Part shown: positions 12,316 to 24,300 of the stretch, one piece after another
Layout: each line of letters starts with the position of its first letter
How positions within the stretch are numbered: position 1 is the first letter of the stretch
NCBI RefSeq assembly: GCF_000165425.1
Contig: NW_001798962.1
Coordinates: forward strand, 127,705 to 191,704
DNA length: 64,000 nucleotides
Direction: 5' to 3'
Source of the DNA: Paramecium tetraurelia
Lineage: Eukaryota > Ciliophora > Oligohymenophorea > Peniculida > Parameciidae
Made by a program: the position numbers and the translations under genes
The notes under the pieces: model-generated
What the model saw: the letters and a program-made list of their open reading frames with translations, nothing else
Database searches by the model: none
Told to the model about the DNA's origin: nothing

Positions 12316-14098
12316 TCAGTTTATTATATATTTCAAAGCATTTCTGGATATGTTTGATTTCTTGGTTAGTATGTTTGATAATTAGGGGCAATTTACTAGA
12401 TTGGACCCTATTAGATTTTGTATTGAGGAATTCTAGTAGCCAGTATTGAAGAACTTGGCCTCTTGTTTCTGGTTCATCTCTTAATACAAATTCAAGATTT
12501 ATCTGAATTCTATAAACGAGATAAAATTATCATCATTCAGATCGAATATCTTGAAGATTGCATGCAACTCCTAAGGTTATGCGTTTCTTTGAATCTTTCT
12601 AAAATAATTGTTTATTTATTTACATTAATAATTGAGCAAATTCTTAAAAATTGAGAAGTCCATCAAGGTCTTAATCGAATTTTTAGAATAAATCATGAAC
12701 ATTTATATTGAATCTTTGAATTGTTTATTGCAACTTTTAAATGGTTTTCTCAGGATCAAATACAAATGCTTGCATAGGCATTTTATTCATTTGAGGTGTT
12801 GATTAAGATTGACCTAAAAAAGGTTATTATCCCATCTATAAGTTTCGAGGGTCCATATCTTTTTGTTTCCCAGGATAATTTTAGATATTTTTTAATGATG
12901 GTATTTACTTATTACTCAACATTTTTTGATTCTAACGACCCTTCACTTTTGAAATCACTGCCATCTTTGTATTGTTATCTGTTATCCATTTTTCAAATTC
13001 CTCCAATGACACAGAATGATCTCCATCCAAATCTAATTTTTTAAATATCACTTAGCAATCTTATCGACTAAGAGTTTAGTCTATTGTATGCAATAATTGA
13101 ACTAATTCTGAAAACTACAATGTTTGATCTCCATTTTCATCAAATTCTTAGAATAAAGTTCGAATATTCAAACTTTATTTGATTATTTTCTATCTTAATT
13201 CATTCATCAAGAACTTGATTTATTCTTCCTTTATATGTGCCTGATAATTCTTAAAATAATCTTTAACCAATTTATGTTTGAATACTTCATCCCAATTCAT
13301 TCTTTCTGATTCCTCCATAGCCAAACAACCTTCTATAAATGATTTCATATCGTCACTAACTGATGTTTAATCATCAGGAAAGTCTAACAATTTATGTTCA
13401 ATATTATGCAACAATTATTCTATCCTTGTACCACTCCATGCTGTATAACCATACAGAACATTGTATAATACCATTCCAATCGACCAAATGTCACATTTGC
13501 TTGTATATTTACTATTCGCCAAGACTTAAGGAGAATGGAATTTAAAGTCTTCATCCTTACGTGATTGATCTGTTTTGAAATTCTCCATACATTTTGTTAA
13601 TCCACAATCTGAATAAACTTATTATTTTTACCTGCTAATTTATATCCATTAGCTGTTAACAGAATATTAGTCAATTTTAATCCTCTATGAATTATCCCGT
13701 GGTTTATTAATTCAGTGAACCCTTCCAGAAGATCTATCAAAAGCTTAATACATTCCGATTCAGGTAATTTATGAATTTATTGCAAATAAGTTTGAAGATC
13801 TTATTTACAAAATTCCATGACAACATAATAATTGTTGTCTGTTTGTATTACTTCTACCAGCTAAACTATTTTTGGATGCTTTAATTTTTGCATCAATTTA
13901 ATTTCATCCAACAATGCACATTGGAGACCTTCATCGTCTGTTATGCTATTTTTTTTTATTATCCTTAAAGCATATTGATTTTTCATAGCATCAATGGCTT
14001 TTACAACCTATCCTTAACAATAAATGGCTTACTGTCCCTGTAGACCCCATCCCAAGCATGTCCTTTGGATTATACGAGTATTTGTCAATTTATTTCAT
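12316..14098 (-). CDS. CDPK-like pseudokinase with four EF-hands
   Basis: A 569-residue product with introns of 25, 23 and 25 nt. The kinase fold is recognisable (MLGMGSTGTVVKAID, KHPKIVQLVEV, DIWSIGMVLYNVLYG) but three catalytic positions are changed: the ATP-binding Lys is Arg in YALRIIKK, HRD is HRG in IIHRGLKLTN, and DFG is DCG in ADCGLTK. Four EF-hand loops follow: DENGDQTLQFSE, DLDGDHSVSLEE, DQDLDGLLNFQE and DLNDDNFISFIE, all with acidic residues at positions 1, 5 and 12. It should therefore bind calcium but is unlikely to phosphorylate. Order kinase-EF-hands matches CDPKs; a ~100-residue Gln-rich linker separates EF pairs. Confidence 0.88.
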
Positions 14099-14481
14099 TA
14101 AGAAAATTATAATTTCAGCATTTCTTATCCGTAGCGTTGTATATTAAAATTAAGAAGATAATCATTGAAAAATTATAGAATAAAAAGAATTACTGCTTTT
14201 CCTTTTACTCTGAACAACAATTTTAGCTTATATTTATTTCAGTATATTTATTTATAACTCCCTGTCAATATTTATTAATTTCTGAATGTTTATTAAAATT
14301 CTTTTCCAAAATCAATAAAATATATGTATGAACTACAGATTTAGAATGTTTTCAAAAATAAAGACTAAAATGACTTAAAGAATGGAGGACAATCTGATAT
14401 ATATGAACAATTACAAATAAAGAAATTAAAATTAGAAATGATTTTATTAAGATTTGGATATTGATATATTGAACTTCATTA
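14099..14481. other. spacer, no gene seen
   Basis: A 383-base AT-rich gap between tandem minus-strand genes. It holds the pseudokinase promoter and the 3' flank of the trichocyst gene. No motif, repeat or reading frame stands out. Confidence 0.4.
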
Positions 14482-15650
14482 TCAAAAGACCTCTTCTCTA
14501 ATTTGGAGGAATTCTGATGCAGCGCTCAACTTTTAGGTGAGAACTTCTTATAATCTCTCAACAACTTCCAATTATTATTCTCTTTCAAAGGTTTGAGCTT
14601 CATATTGGGATTCTTATTCAGCAGCCCATCTTTCTTAAATGGCCAATGAATCTTCAGCATCTTCAAGGAATAACTATTGAAATTTAGGATTATATTCTTA
14701 CAGTTTAATCTTCTAAGTCTTCGACAGCTTCTTAGATGGTGACTTTGAATTAGACGATTGAATTTTCTAAGAATGCCTTTCTTTCAACTAATCTCTTGTG
14801 TTCCTCTTATAAGTGACCGCTTTAGACTTCCCAGTTGGCAGCTTGTCTTTCTTCTGTGGCAAGAAGGGAAGCTCTGCTGGCAACTAATTATTGTCTGATT
14901 TAAGCTAAGAGTTCTAAGATCTTGATGATGCTCTTGTTATCAACCTTGGAGGCTAAGTTGTGTCAAGGCATTGATGAGTGGCTATTACAGTAGAAATAGT
15001 ATTAGTACCTTGAAGAGAGCGATGCTTGGATTCCATCAATTTGGCTTAGACTTTTTCGAATCTACTTTTGAGTTGAGCAAAGGCAACACCAGCTTACAAG
15101 TGTTAAACGATCTTTGAGGCTTCATCAATGGCATCGATTTAATCAACGTGTTCTGCATCCTTTCTAACCCATGTGTCATGTTATGATTGTCTTGTAGCAG
15201 ATTCATCAGCAAAGCTTTTTTCGTTATTGGCAATGTCTGAGGTTACAACTCTGACTTCAACTTCAGCTTCACCCAATGCTTCGGTTGTGGAATCTCTCAA
15301 ATTTGAAAGAGCAACAATTTGGGTTTAGTGATAAGCAATTTCTTGTTCTAAGTCAGCAATGATCTAAATAATATTATTATGCTTACCTTTTCGAAAGCAA
15401 CTGTATCGCTCTCATGAACTTTATCAGCTTTCTTTTAATCTCCGTTGAGTTGGGAAGCAATATTGTTTAAGAGAATTTGAATTTCACCAACAGGTCCTCC
15501 TGTGGCCAATTAGAGTTGAAGGACTGACAACACTGAATTTCCAAATGAATCTTTGTTAACTTAAGCCAAGATTTCCTTTGGACTTTCTGTCTTTGCTACT
15601 CTAGCAGTTGCGACTGCAAGGATAAGAGTCAATACAGGGACTATTCTCAT
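14482..15650 (-). CDS. trichocyst matrix protein (TMP) precursor
   Basis: Starts MRIVPVLTLILAVATARVA, a clear signal peptide. Two coiled-coil segments follow, rich in Ala, Glu and Gln, with LEQEIAYHQTQIVALSNLR in the first, and LVASRASLLATEERQAANW and AAEQESQYEAQTFEREQQL in the second, all typical of Paramecium TMPs, the crystalline content of exploding secretory granules. Introns of 23 and 28 nt fit. Around 14,955-15,015 the model is unsettled: a 27-nt intron leaves the frame wrong, a 56-nt intron restores it, but the last 29 nt of that intron would encode PLINALTQL, which resembles the family. Likely secreted to the ER and stored in trichocysts after proteolytic processing. Confidence 0.88.
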
Positions 15651-16433
15651 GTTATTAATATTAATGAAATGAAATCACAATCACTCTCCAAGACATTAAA
15701 AATTACCCGTTTTTTAATTTATTATCTCACCTTCATTAATACGTTTTTGTTTTTAATTAAAAACTCACTCATTTTATTATTATTTCTAATAAAACACTCT
15801 TTCATTTCATTCATTGCCTCTCTCAACTATCCTTTTGGTTTATGTTTATCTCAATTATTACCAAACAGATTTTAAAAATCAAAGAACTCTATTGCTTTTA
15901 GATATAATTCACTTTATTTTCGTAATGAAGAAATTAAGATGGGATAAAGGAAATAGGGAGTTAAACATTAAATTAGTACTTTTATAATGAAATATCAAAT
16001 ACCCAAACAATTATAATCCTTAGATACTAAATGCGTTTACGATCAATTTAAAGATATAAATATAATATGAAATTTAGACTTGAATATGGTAAGTTATAGC
16101 GAGATAACCATTCCAGAAATATCGCATTTTCAATTCTCTTTCTAAGTCTCATTAAATATAATTTTAAAATCATAAAAGAGTAGATAAATAATTATCAATT
16201 ATTTTATAATAGAAAATCTTAAATCTAGTCTAATCTAATGTATCTATTTTTGTAAAAGAGAATACTCTCAAATTTACTATTTGAAAGTATTATCCACAAG
16301 ATGTAATTGAAAATATTGAGATAATTTTATTTTATAAATAAATAAATTCAAATATGCAATAGATTTTTGATTTCTTAATTGTTTATTTACTTAGCTAATA
16401 AATAAGGACTCATCTACCGATAGGGCCATTTCT
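15651..16433. other. long AT-rich spacer
   Basis: About 780 bases, long for this compact genome. Two TGA-free plus frames (from ATG 15,669 and from 16,076, each over 100 codons) exist but look like AT-rich noise: hydrophobic, no motif, no clear intron signals. It contains the trichocyst gene promoter. A small unrecognised gene cannot be ruled out. Confidence 0.35.
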
Positions 16434-16964
16434 TCAAATTAGTTATTAATAAATAACTTCTTAGATTAAATGCATATTAGCTCCTTTTGATAACAAGAAT
16501 TAAATCATTTTGACATTTTCATCTTTGACCGCTCTATAAAGTAATGTTAAGCCTTAGATGAATTAATCAACTGGGTTCTTCCTAAAGTATTCTTTTAATT
16601 CAAAATATTCTTCATCTTGGTACCACTTTAGCAATTCAACATTTTCTGGTTCAATAGATGATTTCAAGAATCTTTTCCTTATTGTGGATAGAAATTCAAA
16701 CGAAGGTTGAGATTATTCAAATTTAGGTGGCTGATTAATAATTGGTTGGTGCAAGGATTGGCTAGCATGCATTCTGTTGAGTCGACTATGAGAGAATGAT
16801 TTGATTTAAGCTTAATATTTGAGGGAGACAATGGAATTAATTTCTGATCTTACAAATTCCATGGCGAGGTGCTATTCGGAGATGTCTTTTTGGACTTATT
16901 TTTCTATGGCTACAATTTTCTTATTTTCTAAAGGTGGTAGGATGTAAGTACTCTTCTTGCGCAT
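16434..16964 (-). CDS. small ankyrin-repeat protein
   Basis: 177 codons without introns, starting MRKKSTYILPPLENKK. The first ~110 residues are basic and Gln-rich. Residues ~125-165 form one to two ankyrin repeats, best seen as GLTLLYRAVKDENVKMIQFL followed by LSKGANMHL, after the capping-like EYFELKEYFRKNP. No enzymatic domain. It is divergent from a plus-strand coiled-coil gene with only 31 bases between start codons, so the two may share a promoter or one start may be misplaced. Likely a protein-protein adaptor; partner unknown. Confidence 0.7.
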
Positions 16965-16995
16965 TTAATTATTTAACAATAAAATTATTAAAAGT

Positions 16996-17477
16996 ATGAA
17001 ATCAAAATAGGCGTAGACACCTGAATAGATATTACACATTCTGAGATCTTTCAAGTCCTTAATGGGGAAATAAAACTCCATGAGTCCATAGACGAGATGT
17101 CAAACTTGTGTTCAGACTGTGAAAAAGGAGGGAAAATAAACATTTGATTGTTTACTAACATCTCCAATGGTGATGATGGAGGATTAAGAATGCGTGAGGG
17201 AGGGAGTGGAGGAGAAGATAGAGATTTTGTCGAATCAAATAAAGTAAATGCAGGTAAAATAGGAGCAATTGGAGAGTCAACACTATTAATTAAGCAAGAA
17301 TGTAAAGAAGTTAAATCTCGATAAAAAACAACAATTGCAAGTATGAAATAAGAATAATCAATTAAGGAAAGGAGTTAGATGGTAAGAAAATTGGATTAGA
17401 TGATTGATATCCAGACAAAGTAGGAAGATAATTTAAATTAGTTAAAGTAACTATTTGCCTCTCGAAAAATAATTTGA
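16996..17477 (+). CDS. small coiled-coil protein, unknown function
   Basis: A 151-residue product with one 26-nt intron at 17,341-17,366. It begins MKSKQAQTPEQILHILRSFK. A Cys pair (TRCQTC) lies near residue 35, followed by LLTSPMVMMEDQECV, and from residue ~75 to the end by a coiled coil with heptad-like Leu/Ile (EILSNQIKQMQVKQEQLESQ, KKLNLDKKQQL). I do not recognise the family. Sequence length after splicing is divisible by three and the frame is closed on both sides, which supports the model. It precedes another plus-strand coiled-coil gene by 151 bases. Confidence 0.65.
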
Positions 17478-17628
17478 CAATCTTTATAAATATATAGTTA
17501 AACAAGGAAGAATGGATCATTATTAGTATACTCTATATTATTTGTTTGTTTTTTTCAAATATTTTAGACAAAAAGATTAACAAATTATTATTTTATAAAA
17601 ACTATTCTCAACAAACAAACAAAATATA

Positions 17629-19192
17629 ATGAAAAAACAAAGTGAGAATGATAGGATAGCCTAATAAATATATACCTCTTAGATGTAGAAATTGTAGGGC
17701 AAGATATTAGAAAAGAAACTCACTAAAGTGTGTTCAAAACAGCAATTTGAGAGCCAATCATAAAATATCTCGAATAACAACAGTCCTGTGATGGGACGTT
17801 AAAAGTCGTTTGAAAATTTATAGAAGGTGAATAGAACATTCGTAAATCCCACTCTTCAGGTGTCTCAACAAAAATTGAGTAGCATTTTAAATGTCATGGC
17901 AGGCTAACAGACGAAACCCAAAATTTAGGGTTTATTTAATAATGAATTAATGGATACTGTGAAGATCACTCATAAAATACGTAAGAACTAATCCATGATC
18001 TAAATTGATTAACCATCACCCTAATTAACTAAGAATTCCTCATTTCATCGTCCCAACTCAAGTGTCAAAATAAAGAATAGTAATAGTGTATCCTATGAGT
18101 AATCATAATTATAGAAAGTTAAAGACAATATCAAATAACTATTATAAGAGAGAGATAGTAATTGGTAGTAGGATTAGAAGGAGATTGCCTTCATGATTAA
18201 ACTAAACTAATCATTAAACCAATTACTTTCCATAATCTTTTATGAATAACCAAATACATAACCTACCTCGACTTAAGATACAAATTCGAGTCTACAATTA
18301 GATCATTTCTTCAAAAGATAAATTTCTATATTATAACAATCCTTCACTTAATAAACGGAAAAGAAAAAACTTGAAAATATTCTCACTTCAATCAAAAGAA
18401 AACATGAAAATATGCTCAATGACTACAATTAGTTAATAGAGTAGAAGAAATCTTAGGAGGAAGTAATTAAGAATTTGTAATCACAAATTCAAGGATTGCA
18501 ATCCAAAATAAATACATAATAAAAGGAAACGAAGACTGAGGAAGGTATTTATTAGATAATAACCAATAGAATTCTTAGAATTGAAGTATCTCGTATAAGG
18601 ACAATTCGAGGCAATCTAAAAATTATTGTAAAGAGAATAGTTGACAAAGATATTTTTAAAGAGAGTAGGAGACAGTTCAATTTTAGAGTATCTATCTTTA
18701 ATCATATCTTTTAGAATGTTTGATTAGTTTATCTAAAATGCTGAACAAACAAGCATGGATGACACTGAGGGAAATCTGAATATTGATGTTTTACCATCAA
18801 ATAAGTTGATAACTCAAAAGAAATTAGTAGCAATGTAAGAATAAATGGGCTTACCTGAAAAGATTCTATCCTAATATGAAGAGAATTACAAAGAATAATT
18901 AAATTTATACGATTCTTTGTTGGCTGATGATTCTAGTAAGAAATGTATCTATATTTTATAGGAGTCAATGATTCAGAAGAAAGCAGTTTCGGTTATTTAG
19001 GGAAAGAGTAGGCCACCGAAATTAGTTGTTATTTTAATGATGCTGACTAATTCGTATAGACTTAACATAAGGGAAAGGGGATTCATACAATTTCAAAGGA
19101 AATGTTGAAGATAAATATGATGGGTGTACAATTGGCTTAGGCTGCGTAAGAATTAATAATAATATCTTTAGTTTAAAACGTCAAGAAATAGT

Positions 19193-19227
<35 letters not shown>

Positions 19228-19310
19228 TACTTTAATAAAAGATCTTACCAGATGATTTGATGGATAATGAAAACGAAGAATCTGAGGAGAACTTTTGTGA
19301 TGATGAATGA
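17629..19310 (+). CDS. coiled-coil protein with polyglutamine tract, unknown function
   Basis: A 531-residue product using introns of 25, 35 and 26 nt; the 35-nt intron starts GTTG and is the least certain. Long Gln/Lys-rich stretches form coiled coils around residues 160-200 and 250-310 (ILTSIKRKHENMLNDYNQL). The third intron (GTAAGAATT...) joins AQAA to LKRQEIVE and leads into ten consecutive TAA codons read as Gln (19,197-19,226), then an acidic C-terminus NEESEENFCDDE. No known domain recognised. The stop overlaps a 12-base palindrome. Convergent with the MORN-protein gene, 135 bases apart. Confidence 0.72.
19197..19226 (+). repeat. (TAA)10 microsatellite encoding polyglutamine
   Basis: Ten perfect TAA units inside the last exon of the coiled-coil gene. 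With TAA = Gln this trinucleotide repeat encodes Q10, so a repeat that would be ten stops in the standard code is a polyQ tract here. Confidence 0.9.
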
Positions 19311-19445
19311 TAATTATCATTGGTGATAATTATGTTTGCTCGTTCTATATATGTATATTTCGTATAAGGTTTTAATGCTATTATTATTATTATTAATTTA
19401 AATATAATAAATAGAAGAGATTTAAAATCAAAAATTTGTAAAAGT

Positions 19446-20543
19446 TCAAACCCATTTCTTAAGTTTACCTTTGAACCAGAATCCTTTCTTTTCGTTCCCT
19501 TCCTTGTCTAAGAATATTCCCATGCCGTCTTACAACCCATTCTTCCATTGTCCCTTATAACAACGACCATCACTATAATTCATTTCTCCGTATCCATGTT
19601 TAAGTCCTTCCAAATATTGGCCTGTGTAAATTCGACCTGAAAAATAAGTTTAATAACAATTATCAAATACCATCACCCCACTTCATAGTACCATTTCCAT
19701 GTTTATTTCCATTCTTCCAATAACCCTCGAAAACTTTCTTTCTATCTGGCCAAATCTAATAATAAGAATGAAATTTACGAATGTCCCATATCCATGAAAT
19801 TAGTCATTTTCAAATTCTCCCTCATATACACAACCATCAGCCAATCGAATTATCCCAAGTCCATTTTTCATACCCTCCTTGAATTTACCTTCATAGGAAG
19901 ACTTGTCCTTGTAGATCTCTTTACCCATCCCATGTTGTAATCCTTTCTTCCATTCACCTAAACATTTTAACATCTGATACCTTAATAGATGCGACCATCA
20001 GAATAGACATACTCGCCATTCCCATGGAACATACTGTCAAGCCACTGTCCTTTATACATCTCGGTACCGTTTACGTATGTTGCCTCTCCTTAAAGTTCAT
20101 TGGAAGCCCACTATGATATTATTATTATAATATTACAGTCCCCTCGACATAGCTATGAATAATAAATATAAAAGATACCATCTATCTTGGAATTAATATT
20201 TACCTTTTCCATTAGCTTTGCCATCCTTCCATTCTCCCGTATAGATAGCTCCGTTCTTCATCAAAATTGAAGATTAATCATAATCGTGGAGTTAGTTAGG
20301 ATCAAAGCAGAATTTCTACTGCTCCACTTGAGTGGGTGCTGAAGTCTCTGGAGATTGTAAAGTTGTCATAAGAGATTTACGAGCCTTATGACCTCTGTAG
20401 AGTGCTTATATTATGACGATTTTATTCTCATCATAAATAGCAGTACTATCCTCCTTGATGACTGTTTCTGTTTACTTGTGCCCACTTGAATCCATTGTGG
20501 GTAAATCTTCAGTTATTATTGGTTAACTCTTGCAAATGCCCAT
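19446..20543 (-). CDS. MORN-repeat protein with IQ motif
   Basis: A 321-residue product with five introns of 26, 26, 23, 23 and 34 nt; the frame closes exactly. N-terminus MGICKSQP is a possible myristoylation/palmitoylation site. An IQ calmodulin-binding motif, IVIIQALYRGHKARK, lies near residue 50-65. About nine MORN repeats follow (YTGEWKDGKANGKGKY, YKGQWLDSMFHGNGEY, YEGKFKEGMKNGLGI, YEGEFENDQFHGYGTF, YKGQWKNGLQDGMGIF). MORN arrays bind membranes or act as rulers in the cortex and cilia of protists; together with the lipid-modified start this suggests a cortical membrane scaffold regulated by calmodulin, which is inference. Confidence 0.88.
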
Positions 20544-21066
20544 TCGGAATACTTTTTATCAAAATTATTTTATATTATCAAAATCCTTACTTATTTGTGA
20601 GGCTATTATAAAAGAGGTGATAAAACAATTGGTCTATATAAACAATTAGCTTAAATGGACCACAAACTCTCATTAATAGTATATTATTTATACAATATAT
20701 TTAAACATATTTCCAGAACCAATACAGAACACAACAAATATATATCCACAATTTGCCAAAAAGCTGTGGATCACAACATATAATTTATTTAAATTTGGGG
20801 ATTTCCAACTCTACTCCTCTTAATTGTATATTAAAAAAATAATTTAAATGTAATAGAGAATGCAGTACCTATCATTGTTAATTAATATAATAAATTTATT
20901 TACTTACAATTTTTTTAATTAATTTAACTAATTTAAAGTATTTATTATTACGCTTGACAACGAATTATAAGTTGTATTATAATATGTATTTGTATTTATT
21001 TTTAGAATAAATTAAATTGAAAATTTTTAGATTACACTTCAACAACTTTAATAGCACCTCTCAAGA
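20544..21066. other. AT-rich spacer between divergent genes
   Basis: About 520 bases upstream of the MORN gene and of a small plus-strand gene. Mostly A/T runs. I see no gene, repeat or clear motif. Confidence 0.4.
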
Positions 21067-21340
21067 ATGACAAGGTAAATCACTCATTAAATTCGTAATC
21101 CCTTTGGAGAAGATTGGTTGAGGAAAGAAATTGAAATTTAAAAATTTGGATAGTTTTACAATGTACAATAATAATTTTGAGACTTAGCATGGACAATTGG
21201 AAATCAGCTTTATATTCAATCTAAAATTAAACAAAACAAAATAAGTATATTGGTTTTTGACTAGAAATTAACCATTATAACTTGAAACTAAAAACAGGCG
21301 TAGACAATAAAATATAAAATCATATCTCCTTATAAAATGA
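21067..21340 (+). CDS. small hypothetical protein
   Basis: An 82-residue product with one 25-nt intron at 21,163-21,187 (GTACAATAAT...TTAG). It begins MTRQITHQIRNPFGEDWLRK and ends RRRQQNIKSYLLIK; the coding length without the intron is divisible by three and the stop lies 15 bases from the convergent ELP1 stop, as is typical here. The middle (QLEISFIFNLKLNKTK) has alternating hydrophobic and polar residues suggestive of beta strands. No family recognised. An upstream extension of the frame is open, so the start is uncertain. Confidence 0.5.
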
Positions 21341-21355
21341 TACTTTAATATATCA

Positions 21356-24300
21356 TCATTTAATTAAATCATCCAAAGCTTGATTAAATTCGGTTGGTAC
21401 AACAGATTTATAAGGATATAAATCAATAGCTTGTTAATTCTATTCTTCGAATTGCTGTTAAATCAAACCCTTTATTTCAGGCTTAATAGTGTTTAAATAC
21501 TCTTTAGTTTTAGCTGATAATTCCAAAGACAACTTCGGCTGATTAAAGAAAATCAAATAATTTTAAAACTTTTTAATCGAATCTAAATATATGGATTTAT
21601 AATTTACTAATTAAATCTGCACTTTTTGCTTGTATGTCCTTTAGAAATTCAATCAAATATTCTTCTTCTACAGGAGAACCCTCCTTGATGTTTCTATTCA
21701 AAAATGATTTCTCCTTCGGCTTTCTCTTTCTAACTCCTGTAGTCACAGACATTGTGTAGGATGACTTTGACATTCCTGATTTCCCACTTACATCGCTCAT
21801 CTGATCAAAATCGGCATTTATTTAAGATGGTGCCAAAATACCATGTTCTTTCTTCTACTCTTAGACTATTCTTAATCTCTCTAATTTTTAAATGAACAAA
21901 TGTTGTTAATTCAATAAATGGTTCACTTTCAAAGAGAATGCCAATTATAAATGATCATCAATATTTATTTATTTGTGTCTTAAGCATTATGCAACACTTT
22001 CCCACTCTTCTGCTTTACAATAATAATGAATAGCTTATTCATGATTCTTCAAATACTCTTAAACTTATCCACAATCCTTCCATCTTCCAGCTGCCAATAA
22101 TATCTAATTATAGTTTAACAAATAATCCTCCTTTGGGTCAAATGATAGAATTCTTTTTGTATCTAATATTTCAGAAGATGCTTAAACTGCTTTCTCATAT
22201 AATCCAGCACTTTCATAAGCTAAAGATGCTTAATGATATTATTTTTGATTATTCAAATATTCTCCCAAAGCCTCCTTTACTTTTTTCATCATTCCTTAAT
22301 CCTATCTATACACTTCTAAAGCTATTCTGAATCTACTTTATTTTCTAATTAATTCAATAGATTTTTATTTCTATTCCTCATTTCCTTCTGACAACACTCT
22401 AATAGCCTTATCATAATTCTTTAACTCAATATGAATGGTGGATTTCATATCGATTGGATCTTTTATTTATGAATATCTTTCCAACATAGGCAAATATTCT
22501 TTAGGATCCTTCTAAGTGAATTAAGCAACCTACTTCACCAAATCGAAATCATAAGTCCCCAAAGCTACTTCAAACATCTTATTAGCATCAGCTAACCAGC
22601 AAATGTATTCTAAAACTTACTCTGACTTAATTTTGTGATGCTTTCTATTGTAATAAAATTAATTCAATACTTGAAAGGTTTGTGAGTTTCTGGATTCAAA
22701 TGAGGAGGGACTTCTTCTTATTATTATTCTATTTGTTTTAATTTCAATGTCTTCAATAGAGCTTCTTCAACTTCGCTGGGTTCCTTCTTAAGCATTGCTG
22801 TCACTATCGTAAGTATATGAGTTTCCCTAAATTTAAAGATATAAAGTACTCCTTCATATTGTCAATCAACTTTTAACAAACATAATTAATTTTGGATGTT
22901 CCCAAAGTTTTATCCACTATTAACACTTTCTGATGTTTGTACTGTTCGGCCGTCAAAACATAAGGAAGTTCAAAACTGATTTCATTATTTAATGATTAAA
23001 TAAAAAGTTAAAGATATTATTCCGATAACTATTCAATGATCTAGACATCTAATTCACCTGAAAAATCAAACATAAGATTCATGTCCAATTTATGCTTTCT
23101 AATCATTTCAAAACATGTTTTATATTGCTTGCTTTCATAAAGTTATTTGCATAAATGCAATGCCATAACTCTAGGAGCTGTTGTCTCCAAGTTTCCTCTT
23201 GGTATTTAGACGATTAGTCTATCTAAAGAAACAATCGCCAAAATTTTAGCACCTCTTTCTATATTACTAGTATTCAGACTCTTCTTATCAATTTAGATTG
23301 GCTTATTGAGATCTAGTATATATAAATTATGAAATTAGTCTGCTGTGTTAATAGTAAATGCTAAGAAATGATCAAAAAATGCAAATGAAGTGCATTCTGC
23401 AGTTACTAATTGATTATTTAATGTTAATTTGCTATTAGATTTCAGACAAGCAATCCATTCATTATGCTGTTAGATCTTTATATCATAAACATTTTATTCC
23501 TTATTTGCCAAATCAAATTCACTTAAGCTTTCTTCTTATGACTAATCATATATAAACTTTTCTCCAAATCTTGAATGCAATATTATTTAATGTCCCTTTT
23601 TAGTTAAAGCAGACACTTAAGTAGGTTAAGAGAACTCTTTTCTCCAAATATTTATAATTTCAAAACTTGGTGAGATCACAACATCCACTAATTTATCACT
23701 TTCAGCTTCATGTACAACAAAAATAGCATGACAAAAAATGACATCCTATTATTTATCCTAATAACAAATCAATTTATGTGCATATTCAATATCTAATTTA
23801 ACTTTTCCCAACACATTGGCATTATCAAATATTGTTAGAGTTCCATCAAAAGAATAAACATAAATCAATTTATCAAAATAAACTAAATCTATTTGACTAT
23901 CCACTTTTAACTAGAAATGACTTAAAGGGGGTGGGATTACTCCCTTTTTATAATCACTTACTAAAAGGGTATCATAATCAGTCGATAAACCTATAGTAGT
24001 ATTATTAAATTGATAATTCAACCAAAAAATGCTCACATTATTTTAATTAAACACTACCAAAGTATTATTCTCAATGAATGTGTAATCTACTACTTTTTCA
24101 AACTTAAATGCTCTTTTTGCATACCATTTATAATTTTATCTTAAATGAACTGTTATTTTGTTTCCCTATTAGACAGCCAAAATAACTCCATCTGGACTCC
24201 ATTTAACATTTGTAGAATCCTCGAATATGTTGAATTCTAAGTGTCTTAATCCATTCTTCTCCCAAAATATAACTTGTTTCTCTTAAATACCAGCAATGAA

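Noticed and set aside
15669-16380. Two 100-plus codon plus-strand frames in the long spacer
   Set aside because: Composition is AT noise with long hydrophobic runs, no motif and no intron signature; expected by chance when only TGA stops.
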